Below the pieces are notes generated by a model, which did not search any database, had not been told where the DNA came from, and was given only the letters and a program-made list of their open reading frames with translations. The translations under genes and the position numbers were made by a program. DNA of 64,000 nt, taken from Acipenser ruthenus (lineage: Eukaryota > Chordata > Actinopteri > Acipenseriformes > Acipenseridae). Of the stretch, positions 40,904-53,428 are shown in pieces. Within the stretch, counting starts at the first letter, position 1. The number at the start of each line of letters is the position of its first letter. Location of the stretch: the NCBI RefSeq assembly GCF_902713425.1, contig NC_081211.1, positions 17,299,936 through 17,363,935 on the forward strand, written 5' to 3'.

Positions 40904-41345
40904 CAGGTGGCACTGCCTACACAGCTCAAACAGACTCAGAGTGAATGCATTGGTGGTAACAAAAAGTTACAACAAACGCTGCTATCGCTATGATACATTT
41001 ACCGTTGCATTTAAAAAAAAAAAAAAAAACCTATGGGTTTTAAACGTTGAAAATGCAACAAATGGAGACCACTGAAAAAATAATAATACAAAAAAAAATG
41101 TTTCCGGCCGGGGACCTTTCGCGTGTGAGGCGAACGTGATAACCACTACACTACGGAAACTTCATTGAAAACATCTCTCAAGTACTGAACACAGCAAGTG
41201 CTACAGGTCGCTGGTGATGCACGTGTTTAGTTCATTTTCTAAGTACAGCCGTATCATCACTTTAATAGTCTATACTTTTCAGTGGGAATATGTCTGTTTA
41301 TCCCATTTAGTAGTAGTAGCGTTAATTTGCCGATAAAATATACTG
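40904..41345. repeat. tRNA-Val repeat unit, copy 1
   Basis: The segment from AGGTGGCACTGCCTAC through the tRNA-Val and its 5' flank recurs in direct orientation at about 50311-50830. The two differ by scattered changes and small indels. Confidence 0.8.
41100..41160 (-). pseudogene. tRNA-Val (CAC) pseudogene
   Basis: The 5' two thirds of a tRNA-Val with anticodon CAC is intact, but 12 nt of the T arm are missing (CCCCGGCCGGAAAC), so the B box is lost and it should not be transcribed or folded. The related copy at 50537-50609 is whole. Confidence 0.85.
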
Positions 41346-41371
41346 GCTAAAAACAAAACAACAAAGAATAC

Positions 41372-41444
41372 GTTTCCGTAGTGTAGTGGTTATCACGTTC
41401 GCCTAACACGCGAAAGGTCCCCGGTTCGAGACCGGGCGGAAACA
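41372..41444 (+). tRNA. tRNA-Val (AAC)
   Basis: This 73-nt cloverleaf has acceptor GTTTCCG/CGGAAAC, A box TAGTGTAGTGG, anticodon loop with AAC, B box GGTTCGAGACC and discriminator A. A T run for Pol III termination starts at 41446. Confidence 0.93.
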
Positions 41445-41608
41445 GTTTTTTTAAATTTATTTTAAAATAACAACCCGTTACAAATACATTTTGTAACAAT
41501 ATACTTCTTATATCATATTACACGTATCGAAAACTGCACTATAGTGCATTATTTGTATGTATTTGAAGTTCATTGTATTTGATAAGCGGTTACAGCAGTT
41601 TGTGAAAT

Positions 41609-41670
41609 GTTTCCGTAGTGTAGTGGTTATCACGTTCGCCTCACACGCGAAAGATCCCTGGTGTGGAAAC
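41609..41670 (+). pseudogene. tRNA-Val (CAC) pseudogene
   Basis: The acceptor 5' strand, D arm and anticodon arm (CAC) are kept. After AAAGATCCCTGG the T arm is lost and GTGTGGAAAC follows. Confidence 0.85.
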
Positions 41671-43699
<2,029 letters not shown>

Positions 43700-43703
43700 A
43701 TTG

Positions 43704-44200
43704 AATCAGTTATATTTATTAGAAGTGGCTGCATTTTTGTAACAGCATGGCAGACGGCAGCATTTATTTGAGTACTGTACATCCAGATTATCCTGTGTAT
43801 CATTCATCGGGTCAAAATTTGATAAATTTCTTACTTGCACAACAGCCTCGTCCCTCCCAGCCACAAATCGGTGTTCAATTTTGGGAATATCTTGGTAGGT
43901 TTGACCAATCATAGCCCGTGTCGCTCCCAAGAATTGACCAGGAAAGAGCCAATCAGATTTCGCAGAACTACCAAGAATCAAGTGACGGAATTATCCAATC
44001 AGATCTCGTAGAACTACCAAGAATACTGAGCGTTTTCAACGACGAGAGATTATTGAATCTTGAAGTCTTTTGGTTTATTTCGAAATACAATCATCTGAAG
44101 GTAAGAATTTTATTACAGTATTATTTAATTGTCACAGTACATTATCTGTATGTATTCAAAGTTCATTGTATTTGAAATTCATGGTTTCTGAAATTCATTA
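43704..44200. repeat. Tandem duplication in the tRNA cluster, copy 1
   Basis: This matches 45055-45145 and 46388-46662, the two halves of a second copy split by a CR1 insertion. It contains no gene that can be supported. Shared landmarks are TTTGAGTACTGTACATCCAG and CAAGAATTGACCAGGAAAG. Confidence 0.85.
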
Positions 44201-44203
44201 AAT

Positions 44204-44230
44204 GTGTCCGTAGTGTGGTGGTGATCACGT
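44204..44230 (+). pseudogene. tRNA-Val 5' fragment
   Basis: GTGTCCGTAGTGTGGTGG then TGATCACGT resembles nt 1-27 of the tRNA-Val genes with a few changes; nothing of the rest is left. Confidence 0.6.
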
Positions 44231-44289
44231 CCCTTGTTCACTACAAACATCCCACGTTTCTCAGTTCGGGGCTCGGGAGTGTTTACATG

Positions 44290-44362
44290 GCCTCGTTAGC
44301 GCAGTAGGTAGCGCGTCAGTCTCATAATCTGAAGGTCGTGAGTTCGATCCTCACACGGGGCA
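44290..44362 (+). tRNA. tRNA-Met (CAT), elongator type
   Basis: This 73-nt cloverleaf has acceptor GCCTCGT/ACGGGGC, anticodon CAT in CTCATAA, B box AGTTCGATCCT and discriminator A. TTTT follows at 44367. An inverted copy lies at 48152-48224. Confidence 0.94.
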
Positions 44363-44735
44363 GTGCTTTTATTATTGGTTAGGAGTTATTTAAAAATAAA
44401 TACCAAAAACGTGAAATGCTGTCAAAACGTTGTTCATGGTCGTAAATAGTTAGATGCCCTTATTGTTTTAAAACTGGGTATCAACAAAGCATCTGGACAA
44501 ATGTAGGACAGCAACAATTTGTATGTGACCACAGGAATGGACATTAACATATACGCGCTTACACTATAAAACGTATCGGGGCTATATTATATATTATGGG
44601 CTTGTTGTTTCATTTATGCAATAAGTTAAATACAAAAAATACTTTGCAGAACGAGTTAAATGTAATGTACTCCCTTCACTCATGCAAGATGCTAGTAAGA
44701 TACTATATGAATAGGGGAGATGGCCTCTCCACCGT

Positions 44736-44808
44736 GTTTCCGTAGTGTAGTGGTTATCACGTTCGCCTAACACGCGAAAGGTCCCCGGTTCGAGACCGGG
44801 CGGAAACA
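44736..44808 (+). tRNA. tRNA-Val (AAC)
   Basis: This is identical in structure to 41372-41444: 73 nt, anticodon AAC, intact A and B boxes, acceptor stem perfect. A T run begins at 44813. Confidence 0.93.
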
Positions 44809-44968
44809 TTACTTTTTGTCATTTATTTTAAAATAACAACCCATTACAAATATATTTATTTTTTATACGTCTGATTATATTGCACGTATCGCAAATTGCA
44901 ATATACAATTCTTATTGTGTAATTGTAGGTGATTGTGTTTGATAAGTGAGTCATGTATTTCATGAAAT

Positions 44969-45038
44969 GTTTCAGTAGTGTAGTGGTTATCACGTTCTTC
45001 ACACGTTAAAGGTCCCCGGTTCGAAACCGGGAGGAAAC
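44969..45038 (+). pseudogene. tRNA-Val (CAC) pseudogene
   Basis: It is 3 nt short in the anticodon arm (CGTTCTTCACACG), with two acceptor-stem mismatches (GTTTCAG against AGGAAAC). The T arm is intact. It is unlikely to be charged. Confidence 0.8.
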
Positions 45039-45145
45039 ACGTGTATACATTTTTTATTTATTTGATCAGCTATATTTATTAGACGCGGCTGCATTTTTGT
45101 AACAGTATGGCGGATAGTTGCATTTATTTGAGTACTGTACATCCA

Positions 45146-46388
45146 GCATGCTTTTAGGAAAGGGAGATCGTGTCTAACTAACCTACTTGACTTTTTTGAC
45201 GATGCAACATTGAAAATGGATAACTGCAAAGCATACGACATGGTTTATTTAGATTTCCAGAAAGCTTTTGACAAAGTCCCGCACAAAAGATGAATTCTCA
45301 AACTGAACGCAGTAGGGATTCAAGGAAATGCATGCACATGGATTAGGGAGTGGGTAACAGGTAGAAAACAGAAAGTACTGATTAGAGGAGAAACCTCAAA
45401 ATGGAGTGAGGTAACCAGTGCTGTACCACAGGGATCAGTATTAGGTCCTCTGCTATTATTAATCTACATTAATGATTTAGATTCTGGTATAGTAAGCAAA
45501 CTCGTTAAATTTGCAAACGACACAGAAATAGGAGGAGTAGCAAACACTGTTGAAGCAGCAAAGGTCATTCAAAATGATCTAGACAGCATTCAGAATTGGG
45601 CAGACACATGGCAAATGAAATTTAATAGAGAAAAGTGTAAAGTATTGCATGCGGGCAATAAAAATGTGCATTATAAATATCATATGGGAGATAGTGAAAT
45701 TGAAGAAGGGAACTATGAAAAAGACCAAGGAGTTTATGTTGACTCAGAAATGTCTTCATTTAGACAAAGTGGGGAAGCTATAAAAAAGGCTAACAAGATG
45801 CTCGGATATATTGTGAGAAGTGTTGAATTTAAATCAAGGGAAGTAATGTTAAAACTCTACAATGCATTAGTAAGACCTCACCTAGAATATTGTGTTCCGT
45901 TATGGTCACCTCGTTACAAAAAGGATATTGCTGCTCAAGAAAGAGTGCAAAGAAGAGCAACCAGAATTATCCCGGGTTTAAAAGGCATGTTGTATGCAGA
46001 CAGGCTAAAATAATTGAATCTATTCAGTCTTGAACAAAGAAGACTACGCGGCGATCTGATTCAAACATTCAAAATCCTAAAAGGTATAGACAATGTCAAC
46101 CCAGGGGACTTCTTTGACCTGAAAAAAGAAACAAGGACCAGGGGTCACAAATGGAGATTAGATAAAGGGGCATTCAGAACAGAAAATAGAGGCACTTTTT
46201 TACACAGAGAATTGTGAGGGTCTGGAACCAACTCCCCAGTAATGTTGTTGAAGCTGACACCCTGGGATCCTTCAAGAAGCTGCTTGATGAGATTCTGGGA
46301 TCAATAAGCTACTAACAACCAAACGAGCAAGATGGGCTGAATGGCCTCCTCTCGTTTGTAAACTTTCTTATGTTCTTATGTTCTTATA
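45146..46388 (+). mobile_element. CR1-type LINE, 5'-truncated
   Basis: This 1.24-kb fragment of CR1 reverse transcriptase and 3' end terminates in TTCTTATG repeats (46366-46387), the octamer-like tail typical of CR1. Readable parts are LDFQKAFDKVPHK, VPQGSVLGPLL, INDLDS, WQMKFNREKCKVLH, LVRPHLEYCVPLWSP and LEQRRLRGDLI. The active-site FADD is FAND (45510), stops interrupt the frame near 45290 and 46010, and a frameshift lies near the end, so it is dead. The paralogous site at 43779-43784 shows the sequence before insertion (CATCCAG/ATTATCC). Confidence 0.85.
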
Positions 46389-46662
46389 CAGATTATCCTG
46401 TGTATCATTCATCGGGTCAAAATTTGATACATCATAGCCCGTGTCGCTACCAAGAATTGATCAGGAAAGAGCCAATCAGATTTCGCAGAACTACCAAGAA
46501 TCAAGTGACGGAATTATCCAATCAGATCTCGTAGAACTACCAAGAATACTGAGCATTTTCAACGACAAGAGATTATTGAATCTTGAAGTCTTTTGGTTTA
46601 TTTCGAAATACACTCATCTGAAGGTAAGAATTTTATTACAGTATTATTTTAATTGTCACTAG
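46388..46662. repeat. Tandem duplication in the tRNA cluster, copy 2 (distal half)
   Basis: It matches 43780-44120 with few changes and a small deletion near 46430. It continues the sequence interrupted by the CR1 at 45145. Confidence 0.85.
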
Positions 46663-47555
46663 TACTGTACGTGTAGTCACCAAGAATTTTAAAAAAATCC
46701 AATAATAATATATGTTCGTATTACAAATGTCAGCTGTAGAAATGCGCGGATAGTAAACTCTAGATTTTGTAATATTATCAATAAAAATACACGATTGACA
46801 TTTTTACAATAGGTGTCAGTTCTAAGTGTTAAAAATTGTAATATTTACAAGAGCAAGAAACTTGATGGAGGGACTGTTTTATCCAAAGCGCAATTATATT
46901 TAATACATTTGTCCGTTACAATGGTACTGTAATACTTGTATCCGGAACAACACAAATTGTACCATGGTAAAATAAATAGTACCATATAGTACCGTGGTAT
47001 AGTGTTGCATTATACTGTAGATACCATGATACGAAGGTCCCCTGTTCACTACAAACATCATAAACTGCAGGTTTATGATGTATATAACTCATAAACTGCA
47101 GGTTTTTAGGTGCTGGATCCTAGAATGCATCTAAAAGGACACTTTACAGAGCCTCTATTTTTCTATCATTTATTTTTAATTATATATCCATGAACGTTAT
47201 ATTACTGTATTTAACTTTAATTTAGTTTTCATTGAAGAATGATCTTGTTTTGAAAGCAATACTTAAATAATGTGAACATGGGTACTCCATGCTTTTTTTT
47301 TTTTTTTTTTTCTTTTTTTTTTTTTGGTTTCTTGTTGTTTTGTGTAGAAACCTTTTATTTTGCCATTGTGACTATTTTGTGTTTAGGCTGTTTGTTTCAT
47401 TGCATTCCATGTGATAAAAAAAAGAACAAATACTTTTAATTTGTATAACATTTTTTTTGTTTTGTGTACAACAGGCATGCGAAGGCACAGGACCAATACC
47501 TTCCCAGCTGTTAAACCTTCCATCCTTGCATCCTTCCCATCTTCCTGCTGTGTAT
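46663..47555. other. AT-rich spacer, no supported gene
   Basis: It holds a T-rich run at 47289-47325, a short repeat of CATAAACTGCAGGTTTATGA near 47065-47105, and nothing recognisable as coding or RNA gene. Confidence 0.6.
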
Positions 47556-47607
47556 GGGGGACCTTTGGCGTATGAGGCGAACGTGATAACCACTACACTA
47601 CGGAAAC
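47556..47607 (-). pseudogene. tRNA-Val pseudogene (3' truncated)
   Basis: The acceptor 5' strand, D arm and anticodon arm read as tRNA-Val, with CAT in place of CAC (CCTCATACG) at the anticodon. The T arm is replaced by unrelated sequence after AAAGGTCCCCC. Confidence 0.8.
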
Positions 47608-47772
47608 ATTTCATGAACTGCTGCAACCGCTTATCAAATACAATGAACTTCAAATACATACAAATAATGCACTATAATGCAGTTATGCGATATATGCAAT
47701 ATGATCTAAGAAGTATAAAATATATATATATATTTGTAACGGATTGTTATTTTTAATAAATTAAAAAAAAAA

Positions 47773-47845
47773 TGTTTCCACCCAGTCTCGAACCGGGGAC
47801 CTTTCACGTGTTAGGCGAACGTGAAAACCACTACACTACGGAAAC
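47773..47845 (-). tRNA. tRNA-Val (AAC), slightly diverged
   Basis: It is 73 nt with anticodon AAC. G-U pairs replace G-C in the acceptor (last pair) and T stems, and one D-arm change (GGTTTTCAC) is present. A strong T run follows on the minus strand (47772 downwards). It could still be functional, but it is less conserved than the copies at 41372 and 44736. Confidence 0.75.
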
Positions 47846-48151
47846 ACATCTTGTTACACGCTCCACTATTCATACAGTAGCTTACTAACATATATATTTT
47901 TATTTAACCATAAATAAAACAAGCCCTTAATATATAATATAGCCCTGATACGTTTTATAGTGTAAGCGCGTATATGTTAATGAGCAGTTCTACATTTGTC
48001 CAGATGCTTTGTTGATACCCAGTTTTAAAATAACAAGGACATCTAACTATTTACGACCATGAAGAACGTTTTGACAGTTTTTAAGGCAACCCCAGCCTTA
48101 AACAAGTTTGGTATTTATTTTTAAATAACTCCTACCCAAGAATAAAACTGC

Positions 48152-48224
48152 TGCCCCGTGTGAGGATCGAACTCACGACCTTCAGATTATGAGACTGACG
48201 CGCTACCTACTGCGCTAACGAGGC
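48152..48224 (-). tRNA. tRNA-Met (CAT), elongator type
   Basis: The 73-nt sequence is identical to 44290-44362 on the opposite strand, with acceptor, anticodon CAT and B box intact. TTTTATT follows. Confidence 0.94.
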
Positions 48225-48384
48225 CTTGAAAATGCTTTCCATTCCAGGATTGAGGAATGTGGGATCTATGCAATGCTAAAGGTTTAAAAGCAGGGATCTT
48301 GCTCAGACCCGAAGATCCTGTGATTTTTTATTCAGAAAAAACACCTTTGCTGGCATTGGTGTGCTCTTCCTCTGGAGTAGCAGC

Positions 48385-48616
48385 TGGTCTTCATTGCAAT
48401 GGTTTTCTGCAAGCAATCAGAACATTGGCTAGTTCCACCTTGAAGTCTAGATATTCCATAACCTCTCTCTTTCTGTCCCCTAAGGAATAGCGATCTTGTC
48501 AGTATTGTAAGCATGCATTTGCTGCTGACAAATCCAGCATGTGAACGATCACCTTAGCTGTCCATTTCTTGATCCTGGTTTTTGCCCTGTAGTAGGATAT
48601 GCAGCTGTCAAATCAT
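48385..48616 (-). pseudogene. piggyBac-like transposase fragment
   Basis: The minus-strand reading gives FDSCISYYRAKTRIKKW, VIVHMLDLSAANACLQY, a stop, then DRYSLGDRKREVMEYLDF and KVELANVLIACRKPL. The pattern (KKW...HMLDLAxxNAxxLY...FKxELAxxL) is that of the C-terminal part of piggyBac (PGBD) transposases. A stop lies near 48505 and another after RKPLQ, and the rest is missing. It is an old dead fragment. Confidence 0.6.
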
Positions 48617-48639
48617 GTCAGCTCCTCCCGTTTTTGAAT

Positions 48640-49082
48640 TGTAATCTCTGGACGATTGACCTCGATTTATTTGTCATAAATTCTAAAATGATTCAGCTGT
48701 CAGGCCTACATTGTAAATGAATGAAAAGCATCAGAAAGAGGTTGTACATAAACCCCAAAGTTTAACCCTTTCAGTCCAAAATTTATTTTCAATCATAAAA
48801 AAAAATATTTTAACTCTTTTTTCCTAGTCTTATTGCAACTAGAAATGAGACTCAAACTAAATTTAGATTTTAGCACAAATCTTTTATTGTTTTTTTTGTT
48901 GTCCACTCCAATGGACATCTTAGAACATTTCCTGAAATTAAAACATCATAAAAAATACACAAAATAATGAGATTAGAAAAACAAAGATACTATCATAGGC
49001 CCTCGGTCTAGAATTTTTACTTGCGGTGAGCAGCCTTGAAACAATTTCTATGTGGCACAAAACACAGGTGCACTTTGCACTT
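48640..49082. other. AT-rich spacer, no supported gene
   Basis: No open frame or RNA gene can be supported here; several A/T homopolymers are present. Confidence 0.5.
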
Positions 49083-49170
49083 TGTAATTGTATGTAAAAA
49101 TAATGTGATATCTTGTAACAATTGTAAGTCACCCTGGATAAGGGCGTCTGCTAAGAAATAAATAATAATA
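49083..49170 (+). mobile_element. SINE, 5'-truncated copy
   Basis: This is a tail part only (TGTAATTGTATGTAAAAATAATG, then CACCCTGGATAAGGGCGTC, then AATAATAATA), matching the 3' portion of the SINE at 49238. Confidence 0.8.
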
Positions 49171-49237
49171 TCGCAGGAGACATGATGTAATAACAAGAGT
49201 AGTAATAACAGTTATAATAACAAGGTTATGGCAATGT

Positions 49238-49474
49238 GGGCAGCAGTGCGGAGTAGCGGTTAGGGCTGTGGACTCTTGACCGGAGGGTTGTGGGTTCAGC
49301 AGGGACACTGCTGCTGTATCCTTGAGCAAGGTACTTTACCTAGATTGCTCCAGTAAAAACCCAACTGTATACATGGGTAATTGTATGTAAAAATAATGTG
49401 ATATCTTGTAACAATTGTAAGTCGTCCTGGATAAGGGCGACTGCTAAGAAATAAATAATAATAATATTAATAAT
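49238..49474 (+). mobile_element. tRNA-derived SINE
   Basis: It has a tRNA-like head (GGGCAGCAGTGCGGAGTAGC with A-box-like GTAGCGGTTAGGG and B-box-like GGGTTCAGC) and a body that ends CTGGATAAGGGCGACTGCTAAG plus an AATAAT tail. The tail motif is shared by many fish SINEs that borrow the 3' end of a LINE. Confidence 0.85.
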
Positions 49475-49964
49475 ACAATACCTAACCCCTCTGATGTGCC
49501 TACTGTTCCCCCCTCATTAAACGGCAATAAATGATACATTAAATGTTCATTCCGATCACCCAGTTGCAAGCACCGATCAGAATGTAATTCTTGACATTGA
49601 TGTTGCTGTATAGTGTCCCAGTATGCAGCCCCCACCCCGTCTAATTCTGCCACAAACAAATCCCTGTTGTTCTGGGTTGACTCAGTGGCCCTCTGTAAAT
49701 CCATGAGAAGCACATTTTCTATGTGGACAGTGCTTAAAGTCATTAGTGGATCATGTTGCAGTGGAAATATCACACTTGATGCTTGATGTTAGAAATGGAT
49801 TTAATAAAGTAATTGTGTTGCTATTTTATTCTAATACAGTTGAAGTTCATGGAACAGAATTCAAGTTATAATTTGTTCCATTGTTTTATCTCTAACGCTA
49901 CTAACACATCTAATAATACGCAGTTATAACCATTTTGTTTTTCTAATCACTTCACACTGTTAAA
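49475..49964. other. Spacer with an unassigned open frame
   Basis: A 109-codon minus-strand frame (49773-49444) is open but has no recognisable motif and runs into the SINE tail. No function is proposed. Confidence 0.4.
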
Positions 49965-50160
49965 GCACCAATGTGGTGGTGCTGTGTCGGGGTCTTGCTG
50001 GTAGACATCGGCCCATATGAGTGTAACACTCGACCCAGTGTCCTCCAGCGCAGTGCAGGAGACCCCCTCTTTGCTGACCAGGACGCGACGGAAGTCCAGC
50101 ACCGAGTCCTGCCTACAGTACCACCGCCATGGCCAAGGAACATGATAGTAACTGGAAGGT
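49965..50160 (-). mobile_element. LTR-retrotransposon protease fossil (retropepsin, Gypsy-like)
   Basis: The minus strand reads ALEDTGSSVTLI, an aspartic protease active-site DTGS motif preceded by a short beta-like stretch, as in Gypsy-type LTR elements. Only this small piece of pol is recognisable, without LTRs. It is old and broken. Confidence 0.5.
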
Positions 50161-50310
50161 AAGGATTCTGTGAAGATTTATAATTTGAGAGCCTAGTTAT
50201 TCCTGTGCTAAAAAAAAAAATTAAAAAAATCAGGGCCTGCCTTATGATTGCTATAATTGATATTAGTCCGGTTGAACACATTTTCTAGTAAAATCATAAA
50301 TACTGTTTCA

Positions 50311-50830
50311 GGTGGCACTGCCTACGCAGCACAAACTTAGAAATCAGTCAGACTCGACTTAGAGTGAACGCATTGGTCGTAACAAGAAGTTACAACAAGC
50401 GCTGCTATCGCTATGATACATTTACGCTTGCATTTAAAAAAAATAAATACATAATTAAACCACGGGTTTTAACCGTTCACAAATAAAATGCAACAAATGG
50501 AGACCACTGAAAAATAATAATACAGAAAAAAATAACTGTTTCCGCCCGGTTTCGAACCGGGGACCTTTCGCGTGTGAGGCGAACGTGATAACCACTACAC
50601 TACGGAAACTTCATGGAAGACAGCGCTCAAGCACTGAACACAGCAAGTGCTACAGGTCGCTGGTGATGCACGTGTTCATTTTCTAAGTACAGGCGTATTT
50701 TCACTAATAGTCTATACTTTTCAATGGGAAGAATATGTCTGTTTATCCCATTTAGTTGTAATAGCGTTAATTTGCAGTTCAACTTTCAAATAGTTGAGTT
50801 TTAGGTAAAACATACTGACTAAAAACATAA
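50311..50830. repeat. tRNA-Val repeat unit, copy 2
   Basis: This is a direct repeat of 40904-41345, carrying the intact tRNA-Val (CAC) gene where the other copy has a pseudogene. Flanks are shared (CAGCAAGTGCTACAGGTCGC). Confidence 0.8.
50537..50609 (-). tRNA. tRNA-Val (CAC)
   Basis: This 73-nt gene has anticodon CAC, acceptor GTTTCCG/CGGAAAC, B box GGTTCGAAACC and discriminator A. A T run follows (50530 downwards). It is the only intact CAC isoacceptor in the window. Confidence 0.93.
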
Positions 50831-50840
50831 CGACGCAGAA

Positions 50841-50878
50841 TACGTAGTATAGTGATTATCACGTCCGCCTAACACGCA
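50841..50878 (+). pseudogene. tRNA-Val (AAC) fragment
   Basis: TACGTAGTATAGTGATTATC then ACGTCCGCCTAACACGC is the D and anticodon region of a tRNA-Val. The acceptor ends and T arm are missing. It corresponds to 41372-41444 in repeat copy 1. Confidence 0.75.
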
Positions 50879-50879
50879 T

Positions 50880-51326
50880 AACATACTCCCGACTTTTAAG
50901 AATGTGTTTGTTAACATTTATGTATTTAGCTTTTTCTATTTACAGAGCTGCCCCTTTCGTCATAGTCACGCCCCCTTAGTGACTCTCCACGGCCTCTCTT
51001 AAGTTTCTATTTTTTTTTTTTTTTTTTTACAAAACACTTTTTTTCAGTGAGGACAAGAGTATTCTTGCACAAACTGTTTTAGCAATACAAATAGTCTATA
51101 AAAATGATATTCTGAAATGTACAAAAGCACAGGTAAAATAATATAATATATAGTCAACACAACGAATAATACTGTAAATATGGTACGGCGGGTAAGGATT
51201 ACGTATATAGGTATAGATATAAAAAAAAAAAAAAGCAAATATACATCATATCTGGTAAATAATTGTCAACTACATGTTGTGCGGAAAATATTTAAGGAGA
51301 GTTTTAAAAAAATAAAATAACAACTT
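50880..51326. other. AT-rich spacer, no supported gene
   Basis: It contains T and A runs (51009-51028, 51221-51235) and no recognisable feature. Confidence 0.5.
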
Positions 51327-51398
51327 CTCCCCGTCGGGGAATTGAACCCCGGTCTCCCGCGTGACAGGCGGGGATACTGACCACTATACTAACGAGGA
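51327..51398 (-). tRNA. tRNA-Asp (GTC)
   Basis: This 72-nt cloverleaf has acceptor TCCTCGT/ACGGGGA, anticodon GTC within CCTGTCACG, B box GGTTCAATTCC and discriminator G. T-rich DNA follows downstream on the minus strand. Confidence 0.94.
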
Positions 51399-51715
51399 AT
51401 GCGTAAACTGTAATCGTTCTGTACTCACAGGAAGACCGCCCTAAACGATTTCCCATTCATTCTTTAAGGTAGTGCTAAACCACTACGGATGTAATACTGC
51501 TGCCGCCACAACATGATTTTGGCGCTGTTGTGCAGGTCTGTGCTAAACTTAATGTATTGAGTTGTGCAGATCTACCAAGAGATGGCACTAAAGAGCATGA
51601 AGCGTTTCGTCTGCTTCGGCTCAGTGAATTTTGCGAACCAAATGATTCAGAGACTTCACTTCCCTTCCCACCATCACTAATTGCACGAATGGTTGAGTGA
51701 TTGGATGAAAGTGGG
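51399..51715. other. Unique spacer, no supported gene
   Basis: This is mixed-composition DNA between tRNA-Asp and the U5/LINE array. It is the only place where the U5 3' flank meets unique DNA (at about 51716), so it may be the native outside border of the array. Confidence 0.5.
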
Positions 51716-51941
51716 GTACAACCGGTTCTACTATACATACACAACTAAGACACCCACTTTCTTAGTGTGATCAAGAAGACTGCAGTCTGTAACCAATGTT
51801 ACTTTGAATAGCAAGCCTATTTATCATACCAACACTACACACTGCAATTCTATTATTTTACAACACAAGGAAACCCCGCCAAAGCAGGGCATCAAAAAAT
51901 TAGTTGCAACTCATAAATGTTCCTCTCCACGGAAATCTTTA
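51716..51941 (-). pseudogene. U5 snRNA 3' part plus flank, cut inside the near-palindrome
   Basis: 51871-51941 equals U5 nt 46-116 (short junction, ATCTTTATTGAG). The flank runs to 51716, where the palindrome is cut and unique DNA begins. It shares private variants with 39964-40194. Confidence 0.88.
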
Positions 51942-52540
51942 TTGAGATTTTACATTTTTTTACATTTACACCCATTCGTTTTTTCATTCATTTTACATTT
52001 CTTTTAAAGATGACATTCATGCATACAGACAGACATACATTTTGTTTTAAAAGCATTTAAAACACATTTAAAAACACCAAGACAACTGTGCTTTATACAT
52101 GGTTAAAACAGACACAGATTAAAATCGACATGAAAAAAACCTGTGCTGCTTTAAAAGTGACTGGAAAAAAAGAACCATCTATAAAAAACCAGTGCTTGTG
52201 AGGGCCGGGGAGTGCTCTCTAAAAAAGTTCAAAAGTGAACATAAAACTATAGATCTAAAACAGGGACAGGGGAAAAGGGACAGTGTATAAAACAGTGAGT
52301 TAAAATTCTAAAATTTTAAAACACTTAAAATGTAACTTTTAATAGTTGACATTAAAAATCTTTTAGATACGTAAATACAAAACAAAACCAAATAAAACAT
52401 TCAAAATAAATCAAAAACAAGAGAGTCCATAAAACTGAAACAAAAAGACTACATAAAACCAGGGCACCGTTCAAAAACGGTCATGCCAGCTAAAAGGGGC
52501 GGAATGCTGGCATGACAAAATAAATAAAAGGCTTAGCAGT
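51942..52540 (-). mobile_element. Solo LINE 3'UTR block (type B)
   Basis: This is a complete 3'UTR without ORF2, between a U5 3' part on one side and the near-palindrome (52541-52566) on the other. It retains both hairpins. Confidence 0.85.
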
Positions 52541-52777
52541 GTATAGTACAACCGGTTCTACTATACATACACAACTAAGACACCCACTTTCTTAGTGTGA
52601 TCAAGAAGACTGCAGTCTGTAACAAATGTTACTTTGAATAGCACGCCCATTTATCATACCAACACTACACACTGCAATTCTATTATTTTACAACACAAGG
52701 AAGCCCCGCCAAAGCAGGGCATCAAAAAATTAGTTGAAACTCATAAATGTTCCTCTCCACGGAAATCTTTAGTAAAA
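52541..52777 (-). pseudogene. U5 snRNA 3' half plus 3' flank
   Basis: 52701-52777 equals U5 nt 40-116, followed by flank and near-palindrome. It joins the 3' end of LINE copy F. Confidence 0.9.
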
Positions 52778-53428
52778 TACTCTTTTATTGAGATTTTACA
52801 TTTTTTTTACATTTACACCCATTCGTTTTTTCATTCATTTTACATTTCTTTTAAAGATGACATTCATGCATACAGACATACATTTTGTTTTAAAAGCATT
52901 TAAAATACATTTAAAAACACCAAGACAATTGTGCTTTGTACATGGTTAAAACAGACACAGATTAAAATCAACATGAAAAAAACCTGTGCTGTTTTAAAAG
53001 TGACTGGAAAAAAAGAACCATCTATAAAAAACCAGTGCTTGTGAGGGCCGGGGAGTGCTCTCTAAAAAGGTTCAAAAGTGAACATAAAACTAGATCTAAA
53101 ACAGGGACAGGGGAAAAGGGACAGTGTATAAAACAGTGAGTTAAAATTCTAAAATTTTAAAACACTTAAAATGTAACTTTTAATAGTTTACATTAAAAAT
53201 CTTAAAGATACATAAAACAAAACAAAACAAAATCAAATAAAACATTCAACGTAGATCAAATAAAAGTCCGTAAAACTGAAACAAAAAGACTACATAAAAC
53301 CAGGGCACCGTTGAAAAAACGGTCATGCCAGCTAAAAAGGGCGGAATGCTGGCATGACAAAATAAATAAAAGGCTTAGCGGTGCCCCGTAGTCCCGCTCC
53401 TAGGAGCTAGCGGTTCCAGTTTTTTCCT

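Larger units (their letters stand above)
44282..45040. repeat. Inverted repeat of tRNA-Met/tRNA-Val block, left arm
   Basis: The order Met, Val-AAC, Val pseudogene with its flanks recurs in reverse complement at 47556-48226 (Val pseudogene, Val-AAC, Met). Shared flank landmarks include GATACGTTTTATAGTGTAAGCG. Confidence 0.8.
47556..48226. repeat. Inverted repeat of tRNA-Met/tRNA-Val block, right arm
   Basis: This is the reverse complement of 44282-45040 with moderate divergence and a few indels (for example AAGGCAACCCCAGCC inserted near 48083). Confidence 0.8.

Noticed and set aside
51475-51744. 89-codon minus-strand frame near the array edge
   Set aside because: No recognisable motif, and it crosses the joint into the U5 flank.
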